The notes under the pieces: model-generated | Database searches by the model: none | What the model was told of the DNA's origin: nothing | The model's input: only the letters and a program-made list of their open reading frames with translations | DNA from: Polyangium sp. 15x6 | GTDB taxonomy: Bacteria; Myxococcota_A; Polyangia; Polyangiales; Polyangiaceae | Assembly (NCBI RefSeq): GCF_029960785.1 | Contig: NZ_JASBQE010000016.1 | Location: 62,001 to 126,000, forward strand | Direction: 5' to 3' | Length of the DNA stretch: 64,000 nucleotides | Program-made: the position numbers and the translations under genes | In this document: in pieces, positions 26,971 through 35,920 of the stretch | Numbering within the stretch: position 1 is the first letter of the stretch | How the letters are laid out: each line of letters begins with the position of its first letter

Positions 26971-27214
26971 ATGAGGCGGACGAACGGGCCGGAGCGGGCC
27001 TTGGGGAGCGAAGCTCTCCCTCCGGAGCACGCCCGCGCAATCCCTGCTCATCGCGGAAGCACGATGGTGCTGGTCCAGACCGGCGTGTAGCATCGTGGAA
27101 AACTGGGCGTGATGCAGCTTCGCCGCGTCATGCCCATTTCCTTGCAAGCCCGATCGTAGGGCCTTCGAACATGTCCGATCGACCGCACGCTCGACGAGAA
27201 AGGAAAAACTCTCG

Positions 27215-30200
27215 ATGAACGATCGCTCTGGGATGCATCGGCCGATGAGGCCTCCACGCACCGCACGGCTCGCTTCCCGCGGGTTGTTTCTCTTCTCCGC
27301 CGCCGCCTTCGCCGTCGTGGCGACGCCGCCGCGCGCGCCCTCGCCCGCCGCCGCGGGGTCGCCGGCCCCGCTCCTCCCCGCCTTCCGCGGCAGCGAGGGC
27401 ATATGGACCGCCGGAGGGGACCGTTATGCCGTGCGCGCCTCCACGGAGGCATTCGAGCTCGCACCCCTCGCCGACGGTAGGGCAAACACCCCCGCCGCGC
27501 GCCCGTCGCCGCTCCGCGTCGAAACGACGGACGTCACGCGCGGCAGCCGCTCGCTCGGCCATGCCGCGTCCGCCGCGAAGTCGGCCGTCGACGCGGGAGG
27601 CGAGCTGGTCATCGACCGGGGAGAGGTCGCGCAACACCTGAGGCCCATGCCGGAAGGCGTGGAGCTGAGTTACACGTTCCCCGCGCGCCCCGAGGGCGAG
27701 GGTGACGTCACCGTTCGCCTCCGGGTCTCCGGCCAGGCGTATGCAGGCGAAGGCACGGCGGGGCATCGATTCGCGGATCGCGCGACCGGGCTCGGCGCCC
27801 GGGTCGGGCATGCGACGTGGATCGACGCCCGCGGCGTCCGCGCCGACGTGCCCGTGCGCGCCGTGCCCGGGGGCCTCGAAATGCGCGTCGCCGCGAACCT
27901 CGTGGAGACGTCCGCCTACCCGGCCGTGCTCGATCCGCTCATTTCACCCGAGACGGGCACGGATACTCCCCTCTTCGGCCCGGCCGGCTTCGCCGAGAAT
28001 TCGACCTCGGTGGCCTTCGACGGCACGCAGCACCTCGCCGTCTGGTACGACGGCCGCGGCGCGCCGGCGACGATTTACGGCGCGCGTGTCATGCCGGACG
28101 GGACCGTCCTCGATCCGTACGGGCTCGGCCTCGCGACGGGCAACGAGCCGCGCGTCGCGGTGGGTGGAGGCGTGTTCCTCGTCGCGTTCCGGAGCGGCGC
28201 CGAGCTCCAGGCCGTGCGCGTGGATCCGAGCGGCGCCGTGCTCGACCCGACCCCGATCACGATTGGCAGCGTCGGCTCCGCAGGCCAGGGATTCGGCGTC
28301 ACCTACGCGGCGGGGCAGTTCGTCGCGGCCTGGTCGAGCACCGATGCCCCGGCGGGCCTCCGCCACGCGCGAATCACACCGGCAGGCGCCGTCCTCGATC
28401 CGGGCGGCATCGTCTCCGTCACGGGTCCGACCTGGAGTTTCAGCGGGCTCGGGCTCGCGGCCGCGGGCGCGGACACGCTGATGGTGTGGCATTCGAACGG
28501 CAATCTCCGTGGCGCGCGTATCGACGCCCAGGGGGTCGTGCTCGACCCGAGCGGCGTCGACCTCGCGCCCTCGGTTGCCGGCGTTCCGACGGGTGACGAG
28601 TTCATCAGCGCGCCGGCCGTGGTCTTCGATGGGACGAACCATCTCGTCGCGTGGGAGACGGCCTGGACCGAGAGGACATTTCATACGCTCCGCGTGTCGG
28701 CCGCGGCCGCGCCGCTCGGGGCGCCGAACACGCTCGCAATCACGGATCCCGTGAACGATGAGCTGATGGGCGTCGCGCTCGTCGAGACCAGCTCCGGGTT
28801 CCTCATGACGTCGAGCAGCCGATGGGAGGTGGAGCTCGTCGAAGCTGGCGGAACGCTGAGGCTCCTTCGGCTGGACGCGCAGGGAAGTTTTCTGGATCCG
28901 GCGCCGAGCATCCTCACGACGACGGGCAGGGACCTGGCCATCACCTCCGATGGGACGAACGCGTTTTTCGCCTGGTCCGCGTTCGCGTCGACCGATTATG
29001 GCGCGCCCGACTTCGCCGACATCGTGGGGGCGCGCTTTGCGATGGATGGAACGCAGATCGATGCGACGCCGGTCCTGATCTCGGCGAGCGCGAACAGCCA
29101 GACGGACGTATCGCTCGCCTGGAATGGGCAGAATTACGTCGTCGCCTGGGAAGACGATCGCGACTACGCGGCGCCGGGATCCATGGACATCGTGGCGACG
29201 CGTATCTCTCCCGCTGGGCAGGCGCTCGACACGTCGGGGCTGCCCATGGCCACAGGCCCGCTCCACCAGCGTGATCCACGCGTGATCTCCGACGGGCAGT
29301 CGACCCTCCTCGTCTGGTCTGCGTTCGACCGCCAGGCGGGGGCTGTGGAGGAGCAGAACTCGCTCCGAGCGGCGCGCGTGGACAGCCAGGGGATGCTGCT
29401 CGACAACCCGCCCATCGAGCTCGGGGAGTACCAGGTCGTCGCGGCGACGAAGGTCGCGGGCGATACGCTGCTCGTGCTTCAATATGCATTCGGCGGACTC
29501 TACAGCGCCCGGATCCCCTTCCGCATCGACGCGCAAGGGAGCGTCACCGAGCTCTCGGCGCTGCCCTGGGGCTTCAGCGGCGCGCTCGCCTCCGACGGCG
29601 CGAGCTCCTTGTACGTCTGGGGTGCGGACCCGAATGGCACCGGATCCGGCAATCCGACGATCCTGCGCGCCTCGCGCCTCGACGCGAACGCGACGATGCT
29701 CGATCCGAGCGGCCTCACGGTCGCGATTCCGAACGAGATGCTTTGTGGTTTCAACGTCGCGTTCGGCGGGGGCGTCTACCTGATCGCCTGGAGGGCCTTC
29801 GATCTCGGGACGAAGGTCACCCGCGAGCGCGCGGCGCGCGTCACGCCGGATGGAATGATCCTCGATTCCCAGGGGCTCTTGCTCGACGAGCACCCGGACC
29901 CGCTCGGCTACAACGGATGTCGCTTCAGTCATTGGGAGCAGCGTCCTTCGGTGGCGTTCGACGGGAGCGTGTTCGTCGTCGCGCGGTTCGCGCCCGGGGC
30001 TTCCGCGCGGCACGACATCCTCCGGGGCGTGACCGTCGCTCCGGACGGGACGGTCAGCGCGCCGTTCGACATCTCGACCGAGCCTGGCATCGTCAAGCCC
30101 GTCGAGCTCGCCTCGCGCGGCGACGGCGAGACACTCGCGGCATTCTCGCGGTTCGTGGAGGGCGCCCCCTACGATTCGGTTCGCGTGCGGCTTTCGCGTA

Positions 30201-30730
30201 TCACGACCTGCGGCGATTGCCCGAGCGGCTTTTGCTCGGACGGCGTTTGCTGCGACACGGCATGCGGCGGCGGCGACACGACCGACTGCATGGCGTGCAG
30301 CGTGGCGGCCGGCGCGCCGGCCGATGGGGTCTGCGCCCCGCTCGACGGCACGACGTGCGGCGATGGGACGAACGTGTGCTCCGCGGGGACATGCATGGAG
30401 GCGGTCGAGCCGCAGGACGCTGGGACGGACGGCGGCGAGGAGCCCGACGCGGGAATGGACGGCGGCGAGGAGCCCGACGCCGGAACGGATGCCGGCGAGG
30501 TGCTCGACGCGGGCGCGGATAGTGGCAGCGAGGTGATCGACGGGGGAACCGGCTCCGACGCGGGTCCGGGCGGCGGGACCATCCCCCCTGGCGGCGGCGG
30601 CTGTAGCTACAGCGTAGAGGACGCAGAACGAGCGCCCTCTTCGTCGCTGCTTCTCCTGGGCGCGCTCGGGATTCTCTTGTCGGTCAAGCGGCGCGCAGGC
30701 GGCGCGCGGCGGTCTCACCCGACGGGCTGA
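27215..30730 (+). CDS. Large repeat surface protein with MYXO-CTERM-like tail
   Basis: A 1171-residue secreted protein. A long N-region with a hydrophobic signal-like stretch (about 28-45) is followed by a beta-rich domain to about 245. About thirteen repeats of roughly 65 residues come next, each ending in a form of ARxxxDGxVLDPxG; these look like beta-propeller or similar beta-sheet units. Residues about 995-1060 form a Cys-rich module (CGDCPSGFCSDGVCCDTAC). An Asp/Glu/Gly repeat (GGEEPDAG) and a tail with Cys, hydrophobic helix and Arg cluster follow, as in MYXO-CTERM sorting signals. It is a paralogue of the protein at 37555. Confidence 0.82.
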   Translation: MNDRSGMHRPMRPPRTARLASRGLFLFSAAAFAVVATPPRAPSPAAAGSPAPLLPAFRGSEGIWTAGGDRYAVRASTEAFELAPLADGRANTPAARPSPLRVETTDVTRGSRSLGHAASAAKSAVDAGGELVIDRGEVAQHLRPMPEGVELSYTFPARPEGEGDVTVRLRVSGQAYAGEGTAGHRFADRATGLGARVGHATWIDARGVRADVPVRAVPGGLEMRVAANLVETSAYPAVLDPLISPETGTDTPLFGPAGFAENSTSVAFDGTQHLAVWYDGRGAPATIYGARVMPDGTVLDPYGLGLATGNEPRVAVGGGVFLVAFRSGAELQAVRVDPSGAVLDPTPITIGSVGSAGQGFGVTYAAGQFVAAWSSTDAPAGLRHARITPAGAVLDPGGIVSVTGPTWSFSGLGLAAAGADTLMVWHSNGNLRGARIDAQGVVLDPSGVDLAPSVAGVPTGDEFISAPAVVFDGTNHLVAWETAWTERTFHTLRVSAAAAPLGAPNTLAITDPVNDELMGVALVETSSGFLMTSSSRWEVELVEAGGTLRLLRLDAQGSFLDPAPSILTTTGRDLAITSDGTNAFFAWSAFASTDYGAPDFADIVGARFAMDGTQIDATPVLISASANSQTDVSLAWNGQNYVVAWEDDRDYAAPGSMDIVATRISPAGQALDTSGLPMATGPLHQRDPRVISDGQSTLLVWSAFDRQAGAVEEQNSLRAARVDSQGMLLDNPPIELGEYQVVAATKVAGDTLLVLQYAFGGLYSARIPFRIDAQGSVTELSALPWGFSGALASDGASSLYVWGADPNGTGSGNPTILRASRLDANATMLDPSGLTVAIPNEMLCGFNVAFGGGVYLIAWRAFDLGTKVTRERAARVTPDGMILDSQGLLLDEHPDPLGYNGCRFSHWEQRPSVAFDGSVFVVARFAPGASARHDILRGVTVAPDGTVSAPFDISTEPGIVKPVELASRGDGETLAAFSRFVEGAPYDSVRVRLSRITTCGDCPSGFCSDGVCCDTACGGGDTTDCMACSVAAGAPADGVCAPLDGTTCGDGTNVCSAGTCMEAVEPQDAGTDGGEEPDAGMDGGEEPDAGTDAGEVLDAGADSGSEVIDGGTGSDAGPGGGTIPPGGGGCSYSVEDAERAPSSSLLLLGALGILLSVKRRAGGARRSHPTG

Positions 30731-30743
30731 GCCTACACGACGA

Positions 30744-30772
30744 GGCCCCGGGGAGGCGCGCGCCCCGGGGCC
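30744..30772. terminator. Strong hairpin between convergent genes
   Basis: GGCCCCGGGG-(9-base loop)-CCCCGGGGCC is a perfect 10-bp GC stem. It lies between the stop of the surface-protein gene (30730) and the stop of the opposing lipoprotein gene (30806). There is no T-run on either side, so termination by this hairpin alone is inferred. Confidence 0.55.
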
Positions 30773-30805
30773 AGATCCAACCCACAAGCGAAAGCTGCGG
30801 CTCCG

Positions 30806-31291
30806 TCAGAGAACGAAGCCGCAGGCCTTCAATGCATCACAGTCGCCGGCGCAAACCGCGCTCACGAGGCATTGCACGTCGGCTTCCTTGTAGCATTTGA
30901 TGGTGGTGCCCATCTCGCAGTTGATGTTGCACTGGCCTTCATCGGTCGAGGCCATACAGCTCACGGCGAGCTCGCAGGCGGTCCCGTCGGACGGGAACCC
31001 GCAGAGCGCGGCCGCGCCCGTATACGTGAGGCACCCCATGTCGTTGTATTCGACGCCCGCCGGGATGGCGCAGGCGCTGCCGCCGCCGCTCCCGCCGGCG
31101 GCCGACCCGCCGCCGGTCGACGACCCGCCGCCCTGACCACCGGTGCCGCCGCCGCCATCGCTGCCGCCGCCGGAACCGCCACTACCACCAGAACCGCCGG
31201 GGCCGGCGCCGCCGTCGCCGCCGGTCTTGTCATCGCCGCACGCGGCCAACGAGACCGCAGTCACCATGAAGAGCAAGAGGAAGGTACGCAT
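30806..31291 (-). CDS. Small Cys-rich lipoprotein with Gly/Ser linker
   Basis: A 161-residue lipoprotein with lipobox LAAC (Cys18). A Gly/Ser/Thr linker runs to about residue 72, and a compact domain with ten Cys follows (including CNINCEMG, CLVSAVCAGDCDALKAC). The even Cys number suggests five disulfides. It has no recognised family. The spacing pattern resembles other small secreted lipoproteins of this window (32592, 36835) without clear sequence homology. About 236 bases between it and the LysR gene hold nothing obvious. Confidence 0.72.
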   Translation of the reverse strand: MRTFLLLFMVTAVSLAACGDDKTGGDGGAGPGGSGGSGGSGGGSDGGGGTGGQGGGSSTGGGSAAGGSGGGSACAIPAGVEYNDMGCLTYTGAAALCGFPSDGTACELAVSCMASTDEGQCNINCEMGTTIKCYKEADVQCLVSAVCAGDCDALKACGFVL

Positions 31292-31527
31292 TCCGTCCCC
31301 CTCGCACGAAATGCAGGCACGGACAAGACCCAAAACGACCGCATGAGCTGGAAACCACTGCGGAAACGTGCTCGTTGCGCGTCTCGGGATCGGAACGAGC
31401 GTGGTCAATTCCGTTACCACGCCCCGCACGACGAGCGCGTCGGCGGCGACGGGCGGGATGGCTGCCTTCGCGGCCGGACCGACGCGCCCGCATCCGGATC
31501 TTTCGGAGCAGACGGGCATTATCGGCG

Positions 31528-32445
31528 TCACCGGAGCGGCCGCGCGACGAGGTCCTCGGCCAGCTTTCGTAGCGCCGCCTCTCGCGGGTGCCCCTCCCGC
31601 CAGACGAGCCGGAACCAGTCGATCGGCAGCTTCATCCTCGGCAAGATCGACACGAGCCGGCCCCGTCGAAGATCCGCCGCCACGAAGTATTGCGGCAGCA
31701 CGGCGACCCCCGCTCCTGCGAGGGCGCGGAGCCGCACGGCGCCTATCGTGCCGAGGTACTCCACGCGCCGAAATGCCCAGTCCTCGCCTCCCGGGCGGGT
31801 GTCCAGGAAGTAGCGGAAGAGCGGCAGGTCGCGGTGCACATCGAGCAGCGTGTGCGCGGCGCAATCCTCTCGACACGCGAGGGGGCGATGCGCGAGCAGC
31901 TGCCGTTGCCCCACGAAGACGTATCGCTCCTCGTGCAGGCGCGCGTACGAAAACCCAGCGTCCGAGAGCCGCGCGCTCGAGACGAAGGCGTCGATCACGT
32001 CGCGCTGCGCCTGTCGGACGAGGTCCGGCGTGTCTCCGAAATAAAGGTGGAGCCTGCGCTCGGGGCGCGCCGCGTCGAGCGCGTCGAGCGCGGGGACGAG
32101 CCAGCTCATGCCGAGCTCGAAGCGCGTGCCGATCGTGAGCTCGTAAGGCATCGGCGCGCCGTCTTCGCGGAGCACGACCTCGCCGCACCGCCGCGCCTGA
32201 TCGAGGCAACGTTGCGCCTCGGGCACGAGGCGTTCGCCCGCTGCGGTGAGCGCGACGCGGCGGGTCGTGCGGTCGAACAGGGACGCCCCGAGCGTGTCCT
32301 CGAGGCGCTGGATGCGATCGCTGAACGCCGCGGGCGATAGCGCGACCGCGCGCGCCGCCACGCGGAAGCTCAGGTGGCGCGCCGCGGCCAGGAAGCAGCG
32401 GAGCGATTCGAGGTCGGGGAGGTTGGAGCCGGAGGTGTCGATCAT
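31528..32445 (-). CDS. LysR-family transcription regulator
   Basis: A 305-residue regulator. The N-terminal winged helix-turn-helix (LESLRCFLAAARHLSFRVAARAVALSPAAFSDRIQRLE, residues about 12-49) is typical of LysR. Two periplasmic-binding-protein-like effector subdomains follow. The effector is unknown. The start is placed at MIDTSG; the open frame continues upstream through the divergent promoter. Directly upstream are two inverted repeats (32446-32464 and 32463-32475). The divergent lipoprotein/ferritin-like gene pair is the likely target, as LysR genes usually control their divergent neighbour. Confidence 0.9.
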   Translation of the reverse strand: MIDTSGSNLPDLESLRCFLAAARHLSFRVAARAVALSPAAFSDRIQRLEDTLGASLFDRTTRRVALTAAGERLVPEAQRCLDQARRCGEVVLREDGAPMPYELTIGTRFELGMSWLVPALDALDAARPERRLHLYFGDTPDLVRQAQRDVIDAFVSSARLSDAGFSYARLHEERYVFVGQRQLLAHRPLACREDCAAHTLLDVHRDLPLFRYFLDTRPGGEDWAFRRVEYLGTIGAVRLRALAGAGVAVLPQYFVAADLRRGRLVSILPRMKLPIDWFRLVWREGHPREAALRKLAEDLVARPLR

Positions 32446-32475
32446 CGTTCGGTCGTCCCGAACGATACAGTATCG
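32446..32475. promoter_or_regulatory. Paired inverted repeats in LysR divergent promoter
   Basis: CGTTCGG-TCGTC-CCGAACG (32446-32464) and CGATAC-A-GTATCG (32463-32475) are both perfect and share two bases. They abut the LysR start codon and lie 117-146 bases before the divergent lipoprotein gene at 32592. A regulator covering this site would block its own gene and could activate the neighbour. Confidence 0.55.
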
Positions 32476-32591
32476 AACATTCCGATTCACAGGACGTTCG
32501 AGGGGGCGCATCCTAGGAAGAACCAGCGGGGGATCCGTGCGGCGCACGGTCTTCCGCCCGGAAATCCAGTCTGCTTGACGTGAGGGATGCA

Positions 32592-33029
32592 ATGAACATC
32601 GAAAAACTTTTCAATGTCCTGGTCCTGGGGGGCGCGGCGCTCGGTCTCCCTGCGTGCAGCCACGCGAGCGACGGTGGAAGCGGCAACGAAGGTGGCGCGG
32701 CGGGCACGAGCAGCCCGAACGGCGGGAATGGAGCGGGCGGAAGCGGCGGCGAAGGCGCGACGTCGGGGAGCGGCGGCGCAGGCGGCGAAGGCGCGACGTC
32801 GGGGAGCGGCGGCGCGGGCGGCGCAGGCGGCGCAGGGGGCGAGAGCGCGACGTCGGGGAGCGGTGGCGCGGGCGGCGCGAGCAGCCTCGAATGCTCGCTG
32901 CCCACCGCCGACCCCGGCGATCCTTGCGGTTGCCCGTGCTGCTGGGCCGACAATTGCCTCAATTCGGAGCCTTGCTGCGCCGGATTCTGCGCGGCGGGCA
33001 ATGCCGGGGCAGGCTGCTGCGGTGGCTGA
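32592..33029 (+). CDS. Small Cys-rich lipoprotein with Gly/Ser repeats
   Basis: A 145-residue lipoprotein with lipobox LPAC (Cys22). The linker has three near-identical units containing GATSGSGGAG or SATSGSGGAG, encoded by a tandem DNA repeat, so its length may vary between strains. The last 45 residues hold about twelve Cys (CGCPCCWADNCLNSEPCCAGFC), which suggests metal binding or dense disulfides. It overlaps the ferritin-like gene and is probably controlled by the LysR regulator. A metal role would fit the ferritin-like neighbour but is inference. Confidence 0.7.
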   Translation: MNIEKLFNVLVLGGAALGLPACSHASDGGSGNEGGAAGTSSPNGGNGAGGSGGEGATSGSGGAGGEGATSGSGGAGGAGGAGGESATSGSGGAGGASSLECSLPTADPGDPCGCPCCWADNCLNSEPCCAGFCAAGNAGAGCCGG

Positions 33030-33741
33030 CGTCGGCACCGCGACCGCGCGCGAAGCCGCGGCGCAGATCTGGCGGCACCGCGCGCGCGCCGAGCTCGAAG
33101 CGTCCGCGCGGTTCACGCGCCTCGCGGGCGAGCTCGCGGCGTGCGGCGCCGTGGCGCCCGTGATCACGATGGCCCGCGAGGCAGCCGAGGACGAGCGGCG
33201 CCACGCGGAACGATGCGCGGGGCTCGTGCGCGAGCTCGGGGGTGGCCCCTTCGAGCTCGGGCCGGTGCCCGCCGCGCGCGTGGTCACGCCCGGCGGGCTC
33301 GGGCCGCGTGAGCGGCTGCGCTACGAGGTCGTCGCGATGTCGTGCGTCACGGAGACGCTGAGCGCGGCGCTGCTCGGCGAGCTCGTCGCGCGCGCGACCG
33401 ATCCGCTGGTGCGCGATACCATGCAGCACATCCTTCGCGACGAGGTCGACCACGCGCGGCTCGGGTGGGCGCACCTCGCGGCCGAGCACGAGCGCGGCGC
33501 CGTGGATATCGTGGGCCCCTCTCTCCCGGCGATGCTCGCCGGCACGGTATCCGAGGAGCTCTTCTCGTCCTGGGCCGAGCACCCGGCACAGGAGGCGCTC
33601 TCCGGCCTCGGCGCGCTGGATCGCGCCGAGCGGAAGCGGATCTTTCGCGACACCATGTCCCTCGTGGTTTTCCCGGGGCTGCGGCGCTTCGGCGTCGACA
33701 CGGGGCGGGGGGAAACGTGGCTCTCGGAGAGGCTGCCGTAA
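33001..33741 (+). CDS. Ferritin-like diiron domain protein
   Basis: A 246-residue four-helix-bundle protein. Diiron-type motifs are spaced as in ferritin-like proteins: RAELEASARF (helix 1), EDERRH (helix 2), TETLSAA (helix 3) and DEVDHARLGW (helix 4). These give the usual Glu/ExxH ligand sets. The start is uncertain: ATG at 33001 overlaps the lipoprotein by 29 bases, and GTG at 33022 by 8. It has no signal peptide and is probably cytoplasmic. Role unknown; oxidative chemistry or iron handling is possible. Confidence 0.72.
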   Translation: MPGQAAAVADVGTATAREAAAQIWRHRARAELEASARFTRLAGELAACGAVAPVITMAREAAEDERRHAERCAGLVRELGGGPFELGPVPAARVVTPGGLGPRERLRYEVVAMSCVTETLSAALLGELVARATDPLVRDTMQHILRDEVDHARLGWAHLAAEHERGAVDIVGPSLPAMLAGTVSEELFSSWAEHPAQEALSGLGALDRAERKRIFRDTMSLVVFPGLRRFGVDTGRGETWLSERLP

Positions 33742-33819
33742 CTCCCGCTCCGCACCAGCGCGTCGCGACCTGCGCCGATGAGCGCGCTCGTTCGTGCGCG
33801 CTCGACCTCGAGCAGCGAA

Positions 33820-34260
33820 CTACTCGTTTACATCGTCCACTGCTTCGCCGAGGGGCCAGCAGCTGATTGCATCGTACCTGATTCCGTTGCACCAAAAGTG
33901 TACGCCATAGAGGCATGCGTTCGCGTAATGATACGTGCCATTACAGCATCCCATGCATCCCGCGGCAGAGCAGTAGGTGTATCCGTCGATGCATGCGGCA
34001 GTTGCGGGGTCAGACGCGGTGGATGATGCAACATGGGCCGCGTTGCCGTTGCACCCGGGTGAAGAAGCGGCCTCATTCATCGGGACATTCTCTGCGGCGA
34101 CATCGAGGACGCTACAAAGAGGATCGTCGCCACAAAGAAGATCCTTCGTTGCAGATGTCGCCGTCGGGGCGAAGGAATCCTCGTTCGATACGGTTTCGGA
34201 TGAGCCGAGGCATCCCATGAAGAAAATGCTGATGAGAGTGACAGTGGCAAGGTATCTCAT
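33820..34260 (-). CDS. Small secreted lipoprotein with CxxxPLCS motif
   Basis: A 146-residue lipoprotein with lipobox FMGC (Cys17). Residues about 43-52 read CGDDPLCSVLD, and the second half is Cys-rich (CIDGYTYCSAAGCMGCCNG). The motif CxxxPLCS(V/I)L(D/E) recurs at the C-terminus of the protein encoded just upstream at 34288. The DNA here is clearly less GC-rich than its surroundings, a sign of recent acquisition or relaxed selection. No family was recognised. Confidence 0.65.
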   Translation of the reverse strand: MRYLATVTLISIFFMGCLGSSETVSNEDSFAPTATSATKDLLCGDDPLCSVLDVAAENVPMNEAASSPGCNGNAAHVASSTASDPATAACIDGYTYCSAAGCMGCCNGTYHYANACLYGVHFWCNGIRYDAISCWPLGEAVDDVNE

Positions 34261-34287
34261 GGTTTGTTTCTTCCTGACTACCGTGGG

Positions 34288-34581
34288 TTACTCGAGGATG
34301 CTGCACAGAGGATTTTTCTTGCAGGCTTCACGTTCCTGCTCGTTGGGATGCTCTTCCGAGGGCTCGGGTTCATGCTCGGTCTCGGGAGCGCTTCCCGCTG
34401 TCGATGGAGGGGGCGAGGGTTGCGCAAGAGGTCGAGCAGGTTCTTTCGTCGTGGCCGTGATTTCTTTGATCGCAGGTGCCACCGTAGTCGCCGCGCCCGT
34501 ACGCGATTCAGAATCACCACACGCCACGAAGGCGATTGTCGAAATGGCAGCAAGCGTGACGGCTTTTGCCGAGAAGCGCAT
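34288..34581 (-). CDS. Small lipoprotein ending in CxxxPLCS motif
   Basis: A 97-residue lipoprotein (start taken at MRFSAK) with lipobox FVAC. A Pro/Glu/Thr-rich linker runs through most of the mature part, and the protein ends in CKKNPLCSILE. The same motif appears in the neighbour at 33820. The gap between the genes is 27 bases, so they are co-transcribed. The whole mature protein is disordered except for this terminal Cys pair, as if it presents a short disulfide-closed peptide. A start 10 codons earlier is possible. Confidence 0.6.
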   Translation of the reverse strand: MRFSAKAVTLAAISTIAFVACGDSESRTGAATTVAPAIKEITATTKEPARPLAQPSPPPSTAGSAPETEHEPEPSEEHPNEQEREACKKNPLCSILE

Positions 34582-35050
34582 TGGATACACCTCGTGGATG
34601 CTCCCCTTCATCGAAGACCCCCTTCGCGTTCTTGCTTGTCGATGAGATTGGAGTTCGTTTTTGCTCGACCAGCTCGTGAAGTACTGCTCCTAGCCGCTCC
34701 CGCTTCAGCCCGCGCCCCCTGCGTCCGCGTTTCCGGGCGGCGCGGGCCTCGAGGTTGACTGTGATCTTCTTCACGATGTCACGCTTCGCGGCACGCGGAA
34801 TCTGGTCCAGCTTGGATATGGATCCCCGTCTTCCTCTCGGTTGTCGTGAGGTGACGTTACCCGCAGGCTCCGCAAGGATCAATACAATATCGTTAGATGT
34901 GGACGGTCGGAAACGTGCCGGCGGGTCCTCTGCTGGGGAGGAGAACGGGAGGAACGTGACGACGAGCGCGCCCCTGGTGGGGCCCGGGGGCAACGCCCCA
35001 GCGTGGCGGCGAAACCCATGGGGCTCGTGAGCTCGTGGTAGGGTTCGGGC
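34582..35050. other. Intergenic stretch with fragment of dispersed repeat
   Basis: No convincing gene was found in these 469 bases. Bases 34971-35009 are a fragment of the dispersed element (CCCCTGGTGGGGCC and GGGGGCAACGCCCC). The minus strand at about 34640-34900 keeps an open frame with a basic stretch that could be a decayed gene, but no start or family could be supported. Confidence 0.5.
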
Positions 35051-35527
35051 ATGAAGGACCGCTCGAGCGATGATCCCGGCGCGCAGATCCTCGTATCGGC
35101 CTGTCTTGCGGGCCGCGCGTGCGCGTATGACGGCAATCACCGCGCGCGCGACCGCGTCCTCGAGTTGCTTCGCGAGGGGCGGGCCGTGCTCGTGTGTCCG
35201 GAGGCTGAAGGGGGCCTTGGAATTCCTCGGCCTCCTGCCGAGACCGTGGGAGGCGATGGGAACGATGTCTTGAGCGGGAGAGCCCGCGTCCTCACGGACG
35301 CGGGGGACGATGTCACCCCTCAGTACCTGGCGGGGGCTCGTATTGCGGTGGAGCGCGCGCGCGCCGCAGGGTGCCGCCTCGCCATTCTGAAGGCTCGATC
35401 GCCGTCGTGTGGATGCGGCGCCGTCTTCGATGGAACGTTCTCGCGTACCCTTCGCGAAGGGGACGGGGTCACCGCAGCTGCATTGCTGCGTGAGGGGATC
35501 GAGGTCATCACCGACGAGGATCTTTGA
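35051..35527 (+). CDS. DUF523 / TudS-like desulfidase
   Basis: A 158-residue protein of DUF523. The family motifs are SACLAG with a following CAYDG, LVCPEAEGGLGIPRPPAE, and ILKARSPSCG. Three of these Cys match the positions that hold a [4Fe-4S] cluster in TudS, a thiouracil desulfidase related to this family. A thio-compound desulfuration role is thus likely, though the substrate is not certain. Length is standard. It stands alone between repeat-bearing gaps. Confidence 0.85.
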   Translation: MKDRSSDDPGAQILVSACLAGRACAYDGNHRARDRVLELLREGRAVLVCPEAEGGLGIPRPPAETVGGDGNDVLSGRARVLTDAGDDVTPQYLAGARIAVERARAAGCRLAILKARSPSCGCGAVFDGTFSRTLREGDGVTAAALLREGIEVITDEDL

Positions 35528-35660
35528 GCGCCGCCGCTCCCGCTCCCGGTACTGGGGCAGCCGCTCGTGAGCGGCCCATGCATCCGCCGCTTCGAGCGGC
35601 TCACTCCTCGGTCGCGGAAGGGCCTTTCCGGCGGGTGAGGCGATGTCCCGCGAGGGCGGG

Positions 35661-35912
35661 ATCGTTTTCGGGAAGGCCGGGGCGATGTTCCACGAGGGCG
35701 GGGTGGCGTTCCACGAGGGCGGGATGGCGTTCCACGAGGGCGGGATGGCGTTCCGCAAGGGCGGGATGGCGTTCCGCAAGGGCGGGCTGGTGTTCCGCAA
35801 GGGCGGGCTGGTGTTCCCTAACGGCGGGGCGATGTTCCACGAGGGCGGGCTGGTGTTCCCTAACGGCGGGGTGGCGTTCCACGAGGGCGGGCTGGTGTTC
35901 CCTAACGGCGGG
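35661..35912 (+). repeat. Tandem 21-bp minisatellite, twelve units
   Basis: Twelve consecutive 21-base units around GTTCC-(AC/GC/CT)-(GAG/AAG/AAC)-GGCGGG(A/C)TGG(C/T). Three unit types mix in an irregular order. Both strands stay open in one frame because 21 is a multiple of three, giving FHEGGMA-type or RHPALVE-type heptads. Neither reading has a credible start or end, and one runs into the dispersed repeat. A strain-variable non-coding minisatellite is preferred. The 21-bp period equals two DNA turns. Confidence 0.85.
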
Positions 35913-35920
35913 ACGGCGTT

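Noticed and set aside
27944-30787. Minus-strand open frame of about 947 codons
   Set aside because: Antisense to the large repeat protein, which has signal, repeats and sorting tail. The reverse reading has no protein-like character.
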